The position numbers and the translations under genes are program-made. A stretch of 64,000 nucleotides of DNA from NCBI RefSeq assembly GCF_004751985.1, contig NZ_CP038492.1:2046001-2110000 (forward strand), in the 5' to 3' direction. This document shows, piece by piece, positions 42,097 to 51,094 of this stretch. The notes under the pieces were generated by a model. That model had not been told where the DNA came from. It did no database searches and worked only from the letters and a program-made list of their open reading frames with translations. This stretch comes from Rhodophyticola sp. CCM32. GTDB lineage: Bacteria > Pseudomonadota > Alphaproteobacteria > Rhodobacterales > Rhodobacteraceae. The first letter of the stretch is position 1; each line of letters begins with the position of its first letter.

Positions 42097-42625
42097 TAAT
42101 ACCTATACGTTCCGCAAGCTCACCCGCGCCGATTACCCGCTGATCGAAATCTGGCTCAGCCAGCCCCATATCGGCGGCTGGTGGGGCAAGGCCGCTGCCG
42201 AAATCGCGCTGATGGAGGAAGATATCGACAACGGCCCCACCGATATGCGGATTGTCGCGCTGGACGGGCATCCCTTTGCCTTTGTGCAGGATTACCCCGC
42301 CCATCACTGGCCCGCCCCGCATTTCGCCGATCTGCCCGCCGATGCCCGCGCCATGGATACCTTTCTGGGGGACCCTGCCTTCCTTGGCAAAGGCCATGCC
42401 CGGGCCTATCTCCGCCAACGCGCCACTGACCTGATGGGCACGGGCACACGGGCCGTCGCCATCGACCCGGACCCGACAAATACCCGGGCCATCGTCACCT
42501 ATACCGCCGCAGGTTTCGACCCGGTGGAAGAACGCGATTGCGGCGATGGTGACCGGGTTCTGGTGATGCTGTTCCGACGACAGATGGCCAGACCGGCACC
42601 CCCCGCCCTGCTTTCTTCTTGTTGA
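42080..42625 (+). CDS. GNAT acetyltransferase, AAC(6')-like
   Basis: GCN5-type N-acetyltransferase, 181 residues. The sequence follows the subgroup containing aminoglycoside 6'-acetyltransferases and siderophore acetyltransferases: [19 protein letters not shown] at the start, [20 protein letters not shown] (acetyl-CoA loop) and [18 protein letters not shown] precedes the start ATG, which overlaps the argD end by 17 bases. Its location between argD and argF is compatible with acetylation of a small amine. Resistance cannot be inferred. Confidence 0.82.
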   Translation: MMPQNNNTYTFRKLTRADYPLIEIWLSQPHIGGWWGKAAAEIALMEEDIDNGPTDMRIVALDGHPFAFVQDYPAHHWPAPHFADLPADARAMDTFLGDPAFLGKGHARAYLRQRATDLMGTGTRAVAIDPDPTNTRAIVTYTAAGFDPVEERDCGDGDRVLVMLFRRQMARPAPPALLSSC

Positions 42626-42643
42626 AAATACGCGCGGGGGAGC

Positions 42644-42668
42644 GCGAGGGGGTGGCAAACCCCCTCGC
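42644..42668 (+). terminator. Strong hairpin between GNAT gene and argF
   Basis: GCGAGGGGGT-ggcaa-ACCCCCTCGC, a perfect 10-bp stem 18 bases after the GNAT stop and 27 bases before the argF ATG. No U-tract. It could terminate or attenuate the argD transcript, or stabilise the upstream mRNA. Confidence 0.5.
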
Positions 42669-42695
42669 CCCCTCGGCAAACCACAAGCGACCGAT

Positions 42696-43622
42696 ATGAA
42701 ACATTTTCTCGACATCAACAAAACCAGCCCCGCCGAACTCAGACAGATGATCGACCAGGCGGGCGTCATGAAAACCGCCCGTGGCAACCGCCCCAAAGGC
42801 ATGATGGATGATGACCAGCCCCTTGCCGGCCATATGGTCGCGCTGATCTTCGAAAAACCCTCGACCCGGACCCGGGTCAGCTTTGATGTGGGCGTGCGCC
42901 AGATGGGCGGGCAATCCATGGTCCTCTCGGGCACCGATCTGCAGCTTGGCCATGGCGAAACCATTGCCGATACCGCCCGCGTGCTGTCGCGCTATGTGGA
43001 TCTGATCATGCTCAGAACCTTCGAGGAAGACGTGCTGCTGGAAATGGCAGACCACGCCAGCGTGCCGGTGATCAACGGGCTGACCAACCGCACCCATCCC
43101 TGCCAGATCATGGCCGATGTGATGACCTTCGAAGAACATCGCGGCCCGATCAAAGGCAAGAAAATCGTCTGGACCGGGGATGGCAACAATGTCTGTTCCA
43201 GTTTCATCCATGCCGCCGGGCAATTCGGCTTCGATCTGACCTTCACCGGGCCCGAACCCCTGGACCCGGAGCCGGGTTTCATTGCCGAGGCCCGCGCCAA
43301 AGGGGCCAATATCGAGATCATCCGTGACCCGGCCCAGGCCGTCGAAGGCGCCGATCTGGTGGTGGCCGACACCTGGGTGTCCATGCATGACAGCCAGTCA
43401 ACCAAGGAACGCCGCCATAATCAGTTGCGCGGCTATCAGGTGGATGACGCGCTGATGGCCAGGGCCAGGCCCGGGGCGCTGTTCATGCATTGCCTGCCCG
43501 CCCATCGCGAGGATGAGGTGACAAGCGCTGTGATGGATGGCTCCCAGTCGGTGATTTTCGACGAGGCTGAAAACCGCCTTCATGCCCAAAAGGCCATTCT
43601 GCGCTGGTGCCTGGGCGTGTGA
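42696..43622 (+). CDS. argF: Ornithine carbamoyltransferase
   Basis: Arginine-biosynthetic enzyme forming citrulline from ornithine and carbamoyl phosphate, 308 residues. Carbamoyl-phosphate motif [29 protein letters not shown], and ornithine-site HCLPAHR are all intact. No obvious Shine-Dalgarno before ATG 42696. Grouped with argD. The stop overlaps the GTG of the DMT exporter (GTGA), so that transporter is translationally linked. Confidence 0.96.
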   Translation: MKHFLDINKTSPAELRQMIDQAGVMKTARGNRPKGMMDDDQPLAGHMVALIFEKPSTRTRVSFDVGVRQMGGQSMVLSGTDLQLGHGETIADTARVLSRYVDLIMLRTFEEDVLLEMADHASVPVINGLTNRTHPCQIMADVMTFEEHRGPIKGKKIVWTGDGNNVCSSFIHAAGQFGFDLTFTGPEPLDPEPGFIAEARAKGANIEIIRDPAQAVEGADLVVADTWVSMHDSQSTKERRHNQLRGYQVDDALMARARPGALFMHCLPAHREDEVTSAVMDGSQSVIFDEAENRLHAQKAILRWCLGV

Positions 43623-44524
43623 GCGATACCGCCGCCCCCACCGCCGCGAAAATCCCGCAGAACCCGGTTCTCGCGGTGGGGTTCATGCTTCTGGCCACGG
43701 TGTTCATTGCCGCGACCACACTTCTGGCCAAAGCGCTCGGCACCGATACGCTTGGGCCTGCGCTGCACCCGTTTCAGGTCAGCCATGGCCGGTTTCTTTT
43801 TGCCTGGGTTGCGGTTGTCAGCGCTGTTGTGGTTCTGCGCCCGCGCTTTACCCGGCCGGATATGCGCGTTCACATTGCCCGCACCTTATGCGGATGGGCC
43901 GGGGTCAGCCTGCTTTTCGCTGCCGCTGCCGCAATCCCGCTCAGCGATGCGACCGCGATCAGCTTTCTAAGCCCGGTCTTCGGCATGATTCTGGCGATCC
44001 CGCTGCTTGGCGAACGGGTTGGCCCCTGGCGCTGGCTGGCTGCCGCGATTGCCCTGACCGGCGCGATGCTGCTGATCCGCCCGGGCAGCACGACCATGCA
44101 GGCGGGCGCGTTTCTGGCCCTTGGCGCCGCCCTGTTCACCGGGTTGGAGATCATTCTGATCAAACGCCTCTCGGGGCGCGAAAAACTGCTGCAGGTTCTG
44201 CTGATCAACAATACGCTTGGTATGATCCTGTCCAGCCTCGCAGTGATCGCTGTCTGGCAACCGCCAACTGTCGCACAATGGGGCGCTCTGGTCAGTCTGG
44301 GCCTGATCATGGCCTGTGCGCAGATCTGCTTTTTCAGCGCCCTGCGACAGGCGGATGCAAGTTTCATCACCCCGTTTTCATATCTGACTCTGGTTTTCGC
44401 CGCCCTCTATGACCGGTTGATTTTCAACGTCATACCTGACGGGATCAGCCTGGCAGGTGCAGCCATTATCATCGGCGGCGCGGCCCTTCTGGTCTGGCGC
44501 GAAACCGTGCATCGCCGCCCCTAA
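43619..44524 (+). CDS. DMT-superfamily (EamA) transporter
   Basis: Inner-membrane exporter of the drug/metabolite transporter type, 301 residues, ten hydrophobic segments in two EamA halves (the first ends near LIRPGSTTM, the second begins at [18 protein letters not shown]). GTG 43619 overlaps the argF stop. Coupling to argF hints at amino acid or related metabolite export, but the substrate cannot be read from sequence. It is convergent with, and overlaps by 4 bases, the beta-lactamase-fold gene. Confidence 0.9.
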   Translation: MSDTAAPTAAKIPQNPVLAVGFMLLATVFIAATTLLAKALGTDTLGPALHPFQVSHGRFLFAWVAVVSAVVVLRPRFTRPDMRVHIARTLCGWAGVSLLFAAAAAIPLSDATAISFLSPVFGMILAIPLLGERVGPWRWLAAAIALTGAMLLIRPGSTTMQAGAFLALGAALFTGLEIILIKRLSGREKLLQVLLINNTLGMILSSLAVIAVWQPPTVAQWGALVSLGLIMACAQICFFSALRQADASFITPFSYLTLVFAALYDRLIFNVIPDGISLAGAAIIIGGAALLVWRETVHRRP

Positions 44525-45591
44525 GGCAACGCCGCTGCCGTCAGTCCTGCCTCAGTCAAAGCCGGAGAAATCTGCTCCAGAAACCCTGAGTTCGCCGCCA
44601 CGAACAGGGCCCTTCCCACTTCAAAATCAAGCCATGCCATCGCCAGCCAGAAGGTGTTCGACCCGTTATGTGCCAATCGGCCCGGCTCCAATTCAAGCCA
44701 TCCCATGGCATAATCCGCGCCCTCGGGGGGTATATGCAACCGATCCCAGCTTTCCGCGCTCAGATAGCGGTCATCGCGCAGCAGATGCGCGCGAAGATAT
44801 GCAAGCATGTCCCCGGCGTTCATATGAACCGATCCCGCAGGGCCAAAAACCGGCGGATTATCCGGCCCTGTCGCCGGGTCAGCGGGCCGAAGCCGCCCCC
44901 CGAACCCCCGGCGATGCCCCCATGGTTGCGTGTCTGGCGCTGCGTATCCTGGCGGGCCGAAGCCCGCGCTGTCCAGGCCCAGAGGTTCAAACAGCTCGGC
45001 GATGATCAACGCCTCCCAGCTTGTCCCTGCGCGCGTGGCCAGCATCTGCCCTGCCACGACATAGCCCATATTTGAATAAAGATACGTTCCCGGTGTTTCG
45101 GCCAAGGGCCAGGTCAAAACCTCCTCGACCAACGTCTGGCGGTCGGCATGATGATCGGTCTCTGTCCAGTTCCGGGGCAGGGTCATCATCCCCCACCGCC
45201 CCGGATTGGCCGCGATGCCGGAGCGATGAGTCAGAAGCATCTCCAGTGTCGCCGCACTGCCCGGCAGGTCGTCCTGGCCCAGAACCTCGCCCGCGCTGTC
45301 ATCCCAGCCAATCAGCCCCCGTTCGACCAGCCGCGCGGCCACCATCGCTGTCATTGATTTTGTCAGGGATCCCAGATGCCAGAGATCCCCGGTCGCAACC
45401 GGTTCATCCCGACCCGCGATGCGCAGACCCGCCACAGCCCAGTCCAGCCGTTCTGCCTCGGCCAGCCCGACAACTGCACCGGGGATCAGATCGTGGGTGA
45501 CCAACCCATCTGCCAGGCTTTGCAGGTCATCTGCCCATGCTGTGCCTGTCATCACAACCCCCATCATCAGACCGAACAAACCCGTTTTCAT
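44521..45591 (-). CDS. Beta-lactamase-fold serine hydrolase (class C-like)
   Basis: Exported serine hydrolase of the beta-lactamase/esterase family, 356 residues. Signal peptide MKTGLFGLMMGVVMTGTAWA; catalytic S-x-x-K in GSLTKSMTA; Y-x-N in LYSNMGYV; third motif HNG in LAHNGSNTF. These fit DD-peptidase, esterase EstB or class C lactamase relatives; true lactamase activity is not implied. The ATG overlaps the stop of the ABC-2 permease (ATGA), so the two are co-translated. Confidence 0.88.
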   Translation of the reverse strand: MKTGLFGLMMGVVMTGTAWADDLQSLADGLVTHDLIPGAVVGLAEAERLDWAVAGLRIAGRDEPVATGDLWHLGSLTKSMTAMVAARLVERGLIGWDDSAGEVLGQDDLPGSAATLEMLLTHRSGIAANPGRWGMMTLPRNWTETDHHADRQTLVEEVLTWPLAETPGTYLYSNMGYVVAGQMLATRAGTSWEALIIAELFEPLGLDSAGFGPPGYAAPDTQPWGHRRGFGGRLRPADPATGPDNPPVFGPAGSVHMNAGDMLAYLRAHLLRDDRYLSAESWDRLHIPPEGADYAMGWLELEPGRLAHNGSNTFWLAMAWLDFEVGRALFVAANSGFLEQISPALTEAGLTAAALP

Positions 45592-46430
45592 GATTTCAGC
45601 CGATACCCGGTTTTGAACCACCGCCATGCCAGCGCCATCACCGCCAGTGTCGCCCCCGACGCAACCCCCAGACCCAGCCATGGCGTACTGTCAGATACGC
45701 CCAGAACACCGTAACGCACCCCGTCGATCAGATAGAAAACCGGGTTCCAGTGGGTAATGCTATTCAACCAGCCCGGCAGGGCCGCAATGGAATAGAATGT
45801 GCCCGACAGAAAGCTGAGCGGGACAACAATGAAATTCGTGATCGCGGCAATCTGGTCAAACCGCTGTGCGATAATGGCCGCGACAATGCCCAGGGCGCCC
45901 AGAAACGCGCTGCCAAGGATCACAAAGACCAGTGCCCAGAGCGGATGCGCCACGCCCAGACCGATGACCGGGAACATGATGACCGTCACCGCCAGCGCCA
46001 CCAGCAGGCCGCGCAAGACCCCGCCGATGATATAGCCCAGAACCAGTTCCAGCGGGCTGAGCGGCGGCATCAATGTATCCACGATATTGCCCTGTACCTT
46101 GCCGATGACAATCGACGATGAAGTATTGGCGAATGCGTTCTGGATAACGGTCATCATCAGGATGCCCGGTGCAATGAAATGCAGAAAGCTGACCCCCATC
46201 ACATCGCCGCGCTGCCCGCCAATGGCCAGCGAGAAGATCAGAATGAACAGCCCCGCCGTGACCAGAGGCGCGAGCAGCGTCTGGGTCCAGACCACGACAA
46301 AACGCATCACTTCGCGCTTGGCCAGCGTGTAGAGACCCAGCCAGTTGACCCGGCCAAAGCGACGCACGCCCATGCCGGTTTGGCCACCAAAACCCTCTGC
46401 TGTCATCATTGTTGGTATTTTGCTCGTCAT
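45588..46430 (-). CDS. ABC-2 type transporter permease
   Basis: Inner-membrane permease of an ABC-2 exporter, 280 residues, six helices, with the family segment VQGNIVDTLMPPLSPLELVLGY and the C-terminal NPVFYLIDGVRYGVLG. Related proteins (YadH-like) export polysaccharide, lipid or drug-like molecules. No ATPase gene is adjacent: upstream is gcrA on the other strand and downstream a serine hydrolase. The partner ATPase must be elsewhere, or the gene is an orphan. Confidence 0.9.
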   Translation of the reverse strand: MTSKIPTMMTAEGFGGQTGMGVRRFGRVNWLGLYTLAKREVMRFVVVWTQTLLAPLVTAGLFILIFSLAIGGQRGDVMGVSFLHFIAPGILMMTVIQNAFANTSSSIVIGKVQGNIVDTLMPPLSPLELVLGYIIGGVLRGLLVALAVTVIMFPVIGLGVAHPLWALVFVILGSAFLGALGIVAAIIAQRFDQIAAITNFIVVPLSFLSGTFYSIAALPGWLNSITHWNPVFYLIDGVRYGVLGVSDSTPWLGLGVASGATLAVMALAWRWFKTGYRLKS

Positions 46431-46550
46431 CGCCTTGTATCCACTCCCTCAGACGCGATAGGATAGGTCTTCCAACTCGCTGGTCCCGGGCCCATATGCA
46501 AGGGCCGTGGCGCACCGAGCCATGTGCATAAACGAGCAGGAGGGGCATCC

Positions 46551-47129
46551 ATGTCCTGGACCGACGAGCGCGTCGAGATACTCAAGAAGATGTGGGGCGA
46601 AGGTCAATCGGCCTCCCAGATCGCCAAGGAACTGGGCGGCGTCACGCGCAATGCGGTGATCGGCAAGGTGCATCGTCTGGGTCTGTCAAACCGGGCCACC
46701 AGTGGTGCGGCGGCAAAATCCGCCCCCGCGAAAGAGGCTGCGAAACCGGCCGCCAAAGCCGCCCCGGCCACGCCGAAAGCGGCCCCCAAGACTGAACCGG
46801 CCCGTGCCGAAACCGCGCCTGCGCGCGCGAACAACGTCACGCCGCTGCGCAAACCGATCGTGCCCGCAGGCCAGCCGCTGCCGCCGCAACCCTCGGCCAA
46901 TGAGATCAGCCCCGAGGCGCTGGCCAAGGTCAATGAGGTTGAGAAACACGCCAAGCGCATCAACCTGATGGAACTGACCGAGCGGACCTGCAAATGGCCC
47001 ATCGGCGATCCGGCCACGGATGATTTCTATTTCTGCGGCCTGCCGGTGCAACAGGGCAAACCCTATTGCGAGGCCCATGTGGGCGTGGCCTTCCAGCCGA
47101 TGAGCAGCAGACGGGACCGGCGGCGGTAG
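46551..47129 (+). CDS. gcrA: Cell-cycle regulator GcrA
   Basis: Alphaproteobacterial cell-cycle transcription factor acting with sigma-70 at promoters with methylated GANTC sites, 192 residues. The conserved N-terminus MSWTDERVEILKKMWGEGQS with the HTH GVTRNAVIGKVHRLGLSNR is followed by an Ala/Lys/Pro-rich linker (residues about 50-115). The C-terminal domain contains CKWPIGDP and FCGLPVQQGKPYCEAH. GGAGGGG precedes ATG 46551. R1 copy 3 begins 26 bases after its stop. Confidence 0.96.
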   Translation: MSWTDERVEILKKMWGEGQSASQIAKELGGVTRNAVIGKVHRLGLSNRATSGAAAKSAPAKEAAKPAAKAAPATPKAAPKTEPARAETAPARANNVTPLRKPIVPAGQPLPPQPSANEISPEALAKVNEVEKHAKRINLMELTERTCKWPIGDPATDDFYFCGLPVQQGKPYCEAHVGVAFQPMSSRRDRRR

Positions 47130-47154
47130 GATATACATCACGCGGAGGGCAGAG

Positions 47155-47231
47155 CCCGCACCGAGGGGTGGGCGAGAAGCGCCCGCGCCCCGTGGGGGCG
47201 GTACGGGCGCTGCCCGGCGGTGCCGCCGGGC
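47155..47231 (+). repeat. R1 structured repeat, copy 3
   Basis: CCCGCACCG (47155-47163) / CGGTACGGG (47199-47207) outer stem with one mismatch; inner hairpin with a 2-base GC insertion; then GCCCGGCGG-TG-CCGCCGGGC (47212-47231). It lies between convergent gcrA and the lytic transglycosylase, in sense direction to gcrA. Flanks GGTGATGC and CAGAATTTC match copy 1. Confidence 0.88.
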
Positions 47232-47290
47232 GGGAGGGTGATGCGGGGTGGATCAGAATTTCAATCCGGGCAACCGATAGCGACATTTGC

Positions 47291-47770
47291 CTACCGGCAA
47301 TCCCGCCGGATTTCCCGATCCAGCAGCCCGGTTTCCACCAGCATGCAGCGGTTGCGCGCCTCATAGTAATAACCGCGCGCATACCAGCCCACGGCGGTAT
47401 CGAAATCCCCGTCTGACAAAAGCCAGGCGCCACGCAGATACCGCACCCCGTAGCGCAGATTGGTATCAGGATCGAGCAATTCGGAGGCCGGGCCCTGATG
47501 GCCCATGGTCCGCGCGGTGGCGGGCAATATCTGCATCATCCCGTAATAGGGACCATTGCGCGCCTCCGGGCGATAATCGCTTTCCCGCTGGATCACCCGG
47601 TGGATCAGCGCCGGCGGCACATCATAGCGCGCGGCATTCTCATTGATCAAAGCGCGGATGGCCGGCGTCTCATTCGGGTAAAGCCCGGGCACAGATGCGT
47701 CCGGGGCAGAGGACCGGCCACAGGCAGTCAGCAAAATCAGAAGCGTCAGGATGGCGATGCAACGTATCAT
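47291..47770 (-). CDS. Lytic transglycosylase lipoprotein
   Basis: Small SLT-domain murein hydrolase, 159 residues. Lipoprotein signal MIRCIAILTLLILLTAC with lipobox LTAC, so it is anchored in an envelope membrane. The catalytic glutamate lies in IQRESDYRPEA, followed by YGMMQILPATARTMG and TNLRYGVRYLRG, a classic Slt order. It cleaves peptidoglycan strands to 1,6-anhydro ends. Much shorter than Slt70, holding only the catalytic domain. Confidence 0.92.
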   Translation of the reverse strand: MIRCIAILTLLILLTACGRSSAPDASVPGLYPNETPAIRALINENAARYDVPPALIHRVIQRESDYRPEARNGPYYGMMQILPATARTMGHQGPASELLDPDTNLRYGVRYLRGAWLLSDGDFDTAVGWYARGYYYEARNRCMLVETGLLDREIRRDCR

Positions 47771-48086
47771 ACGCTGCCTTTAGCCGAGCATGCCCCCTAC
47801 TGACCAGAGCCGAAATCGCAGAGCGGCAACAACCCGCTTTGGAACACCGCACACCTTTGATTCAATATCGGGCGAGTTTCTGAATCCTTACGCCTTGCCC
47901 GTCATGCAATAATGGCCCAAACGTCAAGAAATTCTAGCTCAGACCAGACGTTCTGCGCGGTCCGAGCCGAGATCGGCAGTGCGGGACAAACCTGCCGTTC
48001 GCGACACTTGCGCCAATAGCCGCTTCAAAATTGGAATGCCTTGTGTGAACATGTCGTTCAAGGCGGAAAAATGAATGGGTGTCTAA
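47771..48086. other. 316-base intergenic region, no gene
   Basis: No supported gene on either strand. Base composition falls from the genome's usual high GC towards the lower-GC islet that follows. It must hold the promoters of the transglycosylase (minus) and the orphan gene (plus), but no convincing -35/-10 or operator was identified. Confidence 0.5.
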
Positions 48087-48587
48087 ATGGCAATGGTTGA
48101 AATGTATGAGCCGCAACCTGAGCCGGAGGTCATCACTCTCGGGCATGCCGAGGTCATCTTCAAAGGTGTCTCATTAGAAGAGATCGACGAGGATCTTGCT
48201 GAGCTAGTTGCTATGGAAATAGGGGCGCTGATCAATGAGCGCCTTGCTACCGTGATTGGCAGCGAAACTGGTTTTGCGACATCGGGTTACGAGGTTTCGC
48301 TTGAATCACTGACACTCGAATTAGAAGATGTTTTCGAGGGTAGCATTGTCGGTCGCTTCAAAATGATCGGTGCGGCATTGATAACGAGTTACGGGCTAGT
48401 GGCCTCATATCCAGCGTTCAAAGAGGCTGTACCGATACTAACCAACGACATTAGCCTAGTGATCCAGTATGTGATCGATAATGCTCCAAAGCCGGAGCCG
48501 TACAGACCGCACCCAAAGGAATTTAACCTCTACCTTCGAAGTGAAGATGAGATAGAATCCGAGATATTCGAAAAGAGGGGTTTTTGA
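48087..48587 (+). CDS. Hypothetical protein in lower-GC islet
   Basis: Acidic protein of 166 residues, not recognised. An N-terminal acidic part (EDLAELVAMEIGALINERLA) precedes one hydrophobic stretch (IGAALITSYGLVASYPAF) and a polar tail rich in Glu/Lys/Pro. No signal peptide. Codon use is unlike its neighbours (many A/T-ending codons), and flanking gaps are also AT-richer, suggesting horizontal transfer. No strong Shine-Dalgarno at ATG 48087; in-frame ATGs at 48093 and 48102 are possible. Stands alone between a transglycosylase and an AsmA gene. Confidence 0.65.
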   Translation: MAMVEMYEPQPEPEVITLGHAEVIFKGVSLEEIDEDLAELVAMEIGALINERLATVIGSETGFATSGYEVSLESLTLELEDVFEGSIVGRFKMIGAALITSYGLVASYPAFKEAVPILTNDISLVIQYVIDNAPKPEPYRPHPKEFNLYLRSEDEIESEIFEKRGF

Positions 48588-48785
48588 GTTGGCCAAGTGG
48601 TACCGCGGGCTGACTTAGTTTACCTCATAACTTCGCCTGTGCGGACATTTGTTCAAAGTGCAGCATCTGTCCCTTTGGGCTCTTTTTCCTCTTTCGCTGC
48701 ATCCAGCGCCAAGGTCTGCTTTCCCGATTCTGGGTTAGTTGATGACGTGAAGGTCAAAACCGTCTGACGTTCAACAGCCCGCCGA

Positions 48786-50825
48786 TCAGTCGAAAATCCG
48801 CCGCAGCTGTTCCTCGGCCTGATCGCGCAGGCGATCTTCCAGGGCATCCTCGATTCCCTCCCCGCCCTGACCGTTCTCAACATCGACGCCAAGCGCATCT
48901 CTGGCCTGATCCCGCAACCGCTGTTCCAGCGCGTCCTGCTCGGCTTGCAGCCGCTCGCGCGCTGCCGCCTCCAGCCGTTCGCGTTGTTCCGCAAGCTCCT
49001 GCTCGGCGATATAGGCCAGATCAGGGCGGAAGCTCAGATCGGCCCATGGCCCGGTGATCAGGATCGGCACCCGAAGCCCGCCACTGCCATCATCATCCTG
49101 CATGACGGCGGGGATCACCCGGTAATCCACGTTTTGCGCCCCGATATCCGTGCTGCCCGCACCGGTGACCCGGCCCCAGGGGGCCGCCAGTGCCAGATCC
49201 TCATTCCGCAACACGCCATCGGTGATTGTGAAACTGGCCACCAGACTGTCATAGACCGTCCGCGCCCCCTCCCCCCGGTAGGAACTGTCGAAATTTCGGA
49301 TCATACCGGCCAGATCAAACCCCAGAATGGCGCCCTGGCCGAAAGTGACCGAACCGCTGCCATCCAGACTGTGCATCAGGCTGTTCATGTCATCCCCGAC
49401 GCCCAGCACATTCAGCGCGATATCCCCCCGCCCGTCCAGCCGGTCATAACCTGCAAGCTGCGACAACAGCGGGGTCAGCGCCACACCCCGAAACGCCAGA
49501 TTGACACGGGAAGACAGGCCGCCGCGCCCATTGACCACCACTTCGCCCGACAGCGTACCGCCATAGGCCCCGATCCGATCAAGCCCAAGCACCAGACGCC
49601 CGCGATCCAGATTTGTACGCAGATCGACCCCATCCAGCACCGCCAGACCCAGATCAAGACGCTCCAGGGCTACGGAAAGCTCTGCATCCATCGCAAACAA
49701 GCCGCTGACATCAATCCGGTCCCGGGACCAGCCGGAGCCAGCGCTGGTGCTGCTGGCACCGCCGCTACTGGCACCGCTTTGGGTCTCACCGCCGGTTATC
49801 GCGCTTAAATCCACGTCACCGCCGATCAGCGCACCATTCAGCATCCAGCGCTCATCCCCCGGCAGCATATCCAGATCGGCCTCGAACCGGTGGTCATCCA
49901 GCAAAATATCCCCACCCCGCAGATGCAGGGAGCCTTCTGAGGCCAGAACCACATTGCCCGCCAGTTCAATCCGCTCCCGGCCAAGGCCTTGTGGCAGAAC
50001 CGGTGCGGCCTGACCTGCCACGGCCATCAATGGGCCCAGATCACGGGCGGCAAAACGCAATTCGCCTTCCGCGGCCGGGGCCAGACCTGCACGCCCGTCA
50101 AAACTCAGATCGCCCCCATCCCAGCCCAGATGGACGGTCACCGACTGTACCGCGCCGTCAAGCAAGGCGGCGATGCCCGCGACCGAGGCCTCAAGGGTCA
50201 GGTCACTGCCATTGACCCTGCCGCTGGCCTCGACACTGGCGGCTCCTCCGGCTTCGGGCAGACGCAGGGTCAGATCAAGCGCATCGGCCCGAAATTCCTG
50301 CCCGGTCCCCAGATCTCGATACAACAGGGAGGCATCGTGCAGCATGGCCGCATCAAAGCCAAGGCTTGCCAGAATGCCGCCGCCGCCGCTGTCTTCGGTC
50401 CCGGTGGATGTGTCTGTGCCGGTGTCAGAGACCTCTTCCGCATCCTCAAAGCGCCAGCTTTCGCGCCCATCCGCCGCGCGCACCAGAACCAGCCGGGCCG
50501 TCTCCAGCCGGGCCTGTTCCAGTTGAATGCGCCCGGCAAGCAAGGCCTGCCAGCTTACACCCAGGTTCAGCGCCTCGGCTGTCAGCATCGGGCCATCCGT
50601 GACCCAGTCAGGATTGCCGATCTGCACATTCGCGACCCGGACCCCCAGATAGGGCGTAAAGCTTGGCCGGATACCGCCGGTGATCTGCACGGGCCGGCCT
50701 GTGGCCTGTTCCAGACGATCCGCCGCCAAAGCGGCAATCCGTTCCGCCGGAATCGACAACAGCGCCCCTATGATCAGCAACCCGAGGATCAGAAGCGCCA
50801 GAATTGTTCGGAAAATCCACCGCAT
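48786..50825 (-). CDS. AsmA-family protein
   Basis: Large inner-membrane-anchored periplasmic protein, 679 residues. An N-terminal helix (FRTILALLILGLLIIGALL) precedes AsmA domains at the N-terminus (GRPVQITGGIRPSFTPYLGV) and C-terminus (NLAFRGVALTPLLSQL, then GRVTGAGSTDIGAQNVDYRV). Low-complexity Ser/Gly/Thr linkers and a final charged coiled coil (EQRERLEAAARERL) are present. AsmA-type proteins are implicated in lipid traffic to the outer membrane. ATG 50825 has AAGGA at a 6-base spacing; the preceding GTG at 50828 is less likely. Confidence 0.92.
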   Translation of the reverse strand: MRWIFRTILALLILGLLIIGALLSIPAERIAALAADRLEQATGRPVQITGGIRPSFTPYLGVRVANVQIGNPDWVTDGPMLTAEALNLGVSWQALLAGRIQLEQARLETARLVLVRAADGRESWRFEDAEEVSDTGTDTSTGTEDSGGGGILASLGFDAAMLHDASLLYRDLGTGQEFRADALDLTLRLPEAGGAASVEASGRVNGSDLTLEASVAGIAALLDGAVQSVTVHLGWDGGDLSFDGRAGLAPAAEGELRFAARDLGPLMAVAGQAAPVLPQGLGRERIELAGNVVLASEGSLHLRGGDILLDDHRFEADLDMLPGDERWMLNGALIGGDVDLSAITGGETQSGASSGGASSTSAGSGWSRDRIDVSGLFAMDAELSVALERLDLGLAVLDGVDLRTNLDRGRLVLGLDRIGAYGGTLSGEVVVNGRGGLSSRVNLAFRGVALTPLLSQLAGYDRLDGRGDIALNVLGVGDDMNSLMHSLDGSGSVTFGQGAILGFDLAGMIRNFDSSYRGEGARTVYDSLVASFTITDGVLRNEDLALAAPWGRVTGAGSTDIGAQNVDYRVIPAVMQDDDGSGGLRVPILITGPWADLSFRPDLAYIAEQELAEQRERLEAAARERLQAEQDALEQRLRDQARDALGVDVENGQGGEGIEDALEDRLRDQAEEQLRRIFD

Positions 50826-50853
50826 CACCTGTCCTTATCGTTACGACTCAAAC

Positions 50854-50880
50854 CTATAGCTTTCGGGTTTACCCTGAAAC
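50854..50880 (+). repeat. R2 palindromic repeat
   Basis: CTATAGC followed by TTTCGGG-ttta-CCCTGAAA. Closely matches the copy at 52692-52719. Located in the 269-base divergent gap between the AsmA gene and rimO, 29 bases upstream of the AsmA start. Confidence 0.6.
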
Positions 50881-50934
50881 AGACAGTATCGAAAACCGCG
50901 TTCGAGCCAAAGGCGAGAGGCCGCTTTTTTCGAT

Positions 50935-50969
50935 CCAAGGCTGACCCGAAACGGGTTAGCGCGCCTTGG
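50935..50969. repeat. Hairpin in AsmA-rimO divergent gap
   Basis: CCAAGGC-tg-ACCCG-aaa-CGGGT-tagcgc-GCCTTGG, a two-part perfect stem 126 bases upstream of rimO. A preceding TTTTTT (50925-50930) is on the wrong side for the + strand. Role unknown; could be a leader structure or operator. Confidence 0.45.
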
Positions 50970-51094
50970 CAAACGGAAACAGCCCTTTGCGGCTTTGCTC
51001 AGGGGGAAAATGGGCAAAGACGTACCCTTGCTGATCAACTGCCTATCAAAAGCGCCCTTCCCCCGCGCCGTCTCAGCCGCTATCTGGCACCCTT

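Noticed and set aside
42080..42625. Antibiotic-resistance gene
   Set aside because: Only subgroup similarity to aminoglycoside acetyltransferases; chromosomal context in an arginine unit gives no support for resistance.
44521..45591. True class C beta-lactamase
   Set aside because: SxxK and YxN are shared by esterases and DD-peptidases; the third motif is HNG, not KTG.
46551..47129. GcrA start further upstream at 46524
   Set aside because: The strong GGAGGGG site and conserved MSWTDERV N-terminus fix the start at 46551.
48653..48994. 113-codon open frame on the - strand overlapping the AsmA 3' end
   Set aside because: Half lies in another frame of AsmA; the remaining 42 residues have no start or ribosome site of their own. 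A remnant is possible but unsupported.
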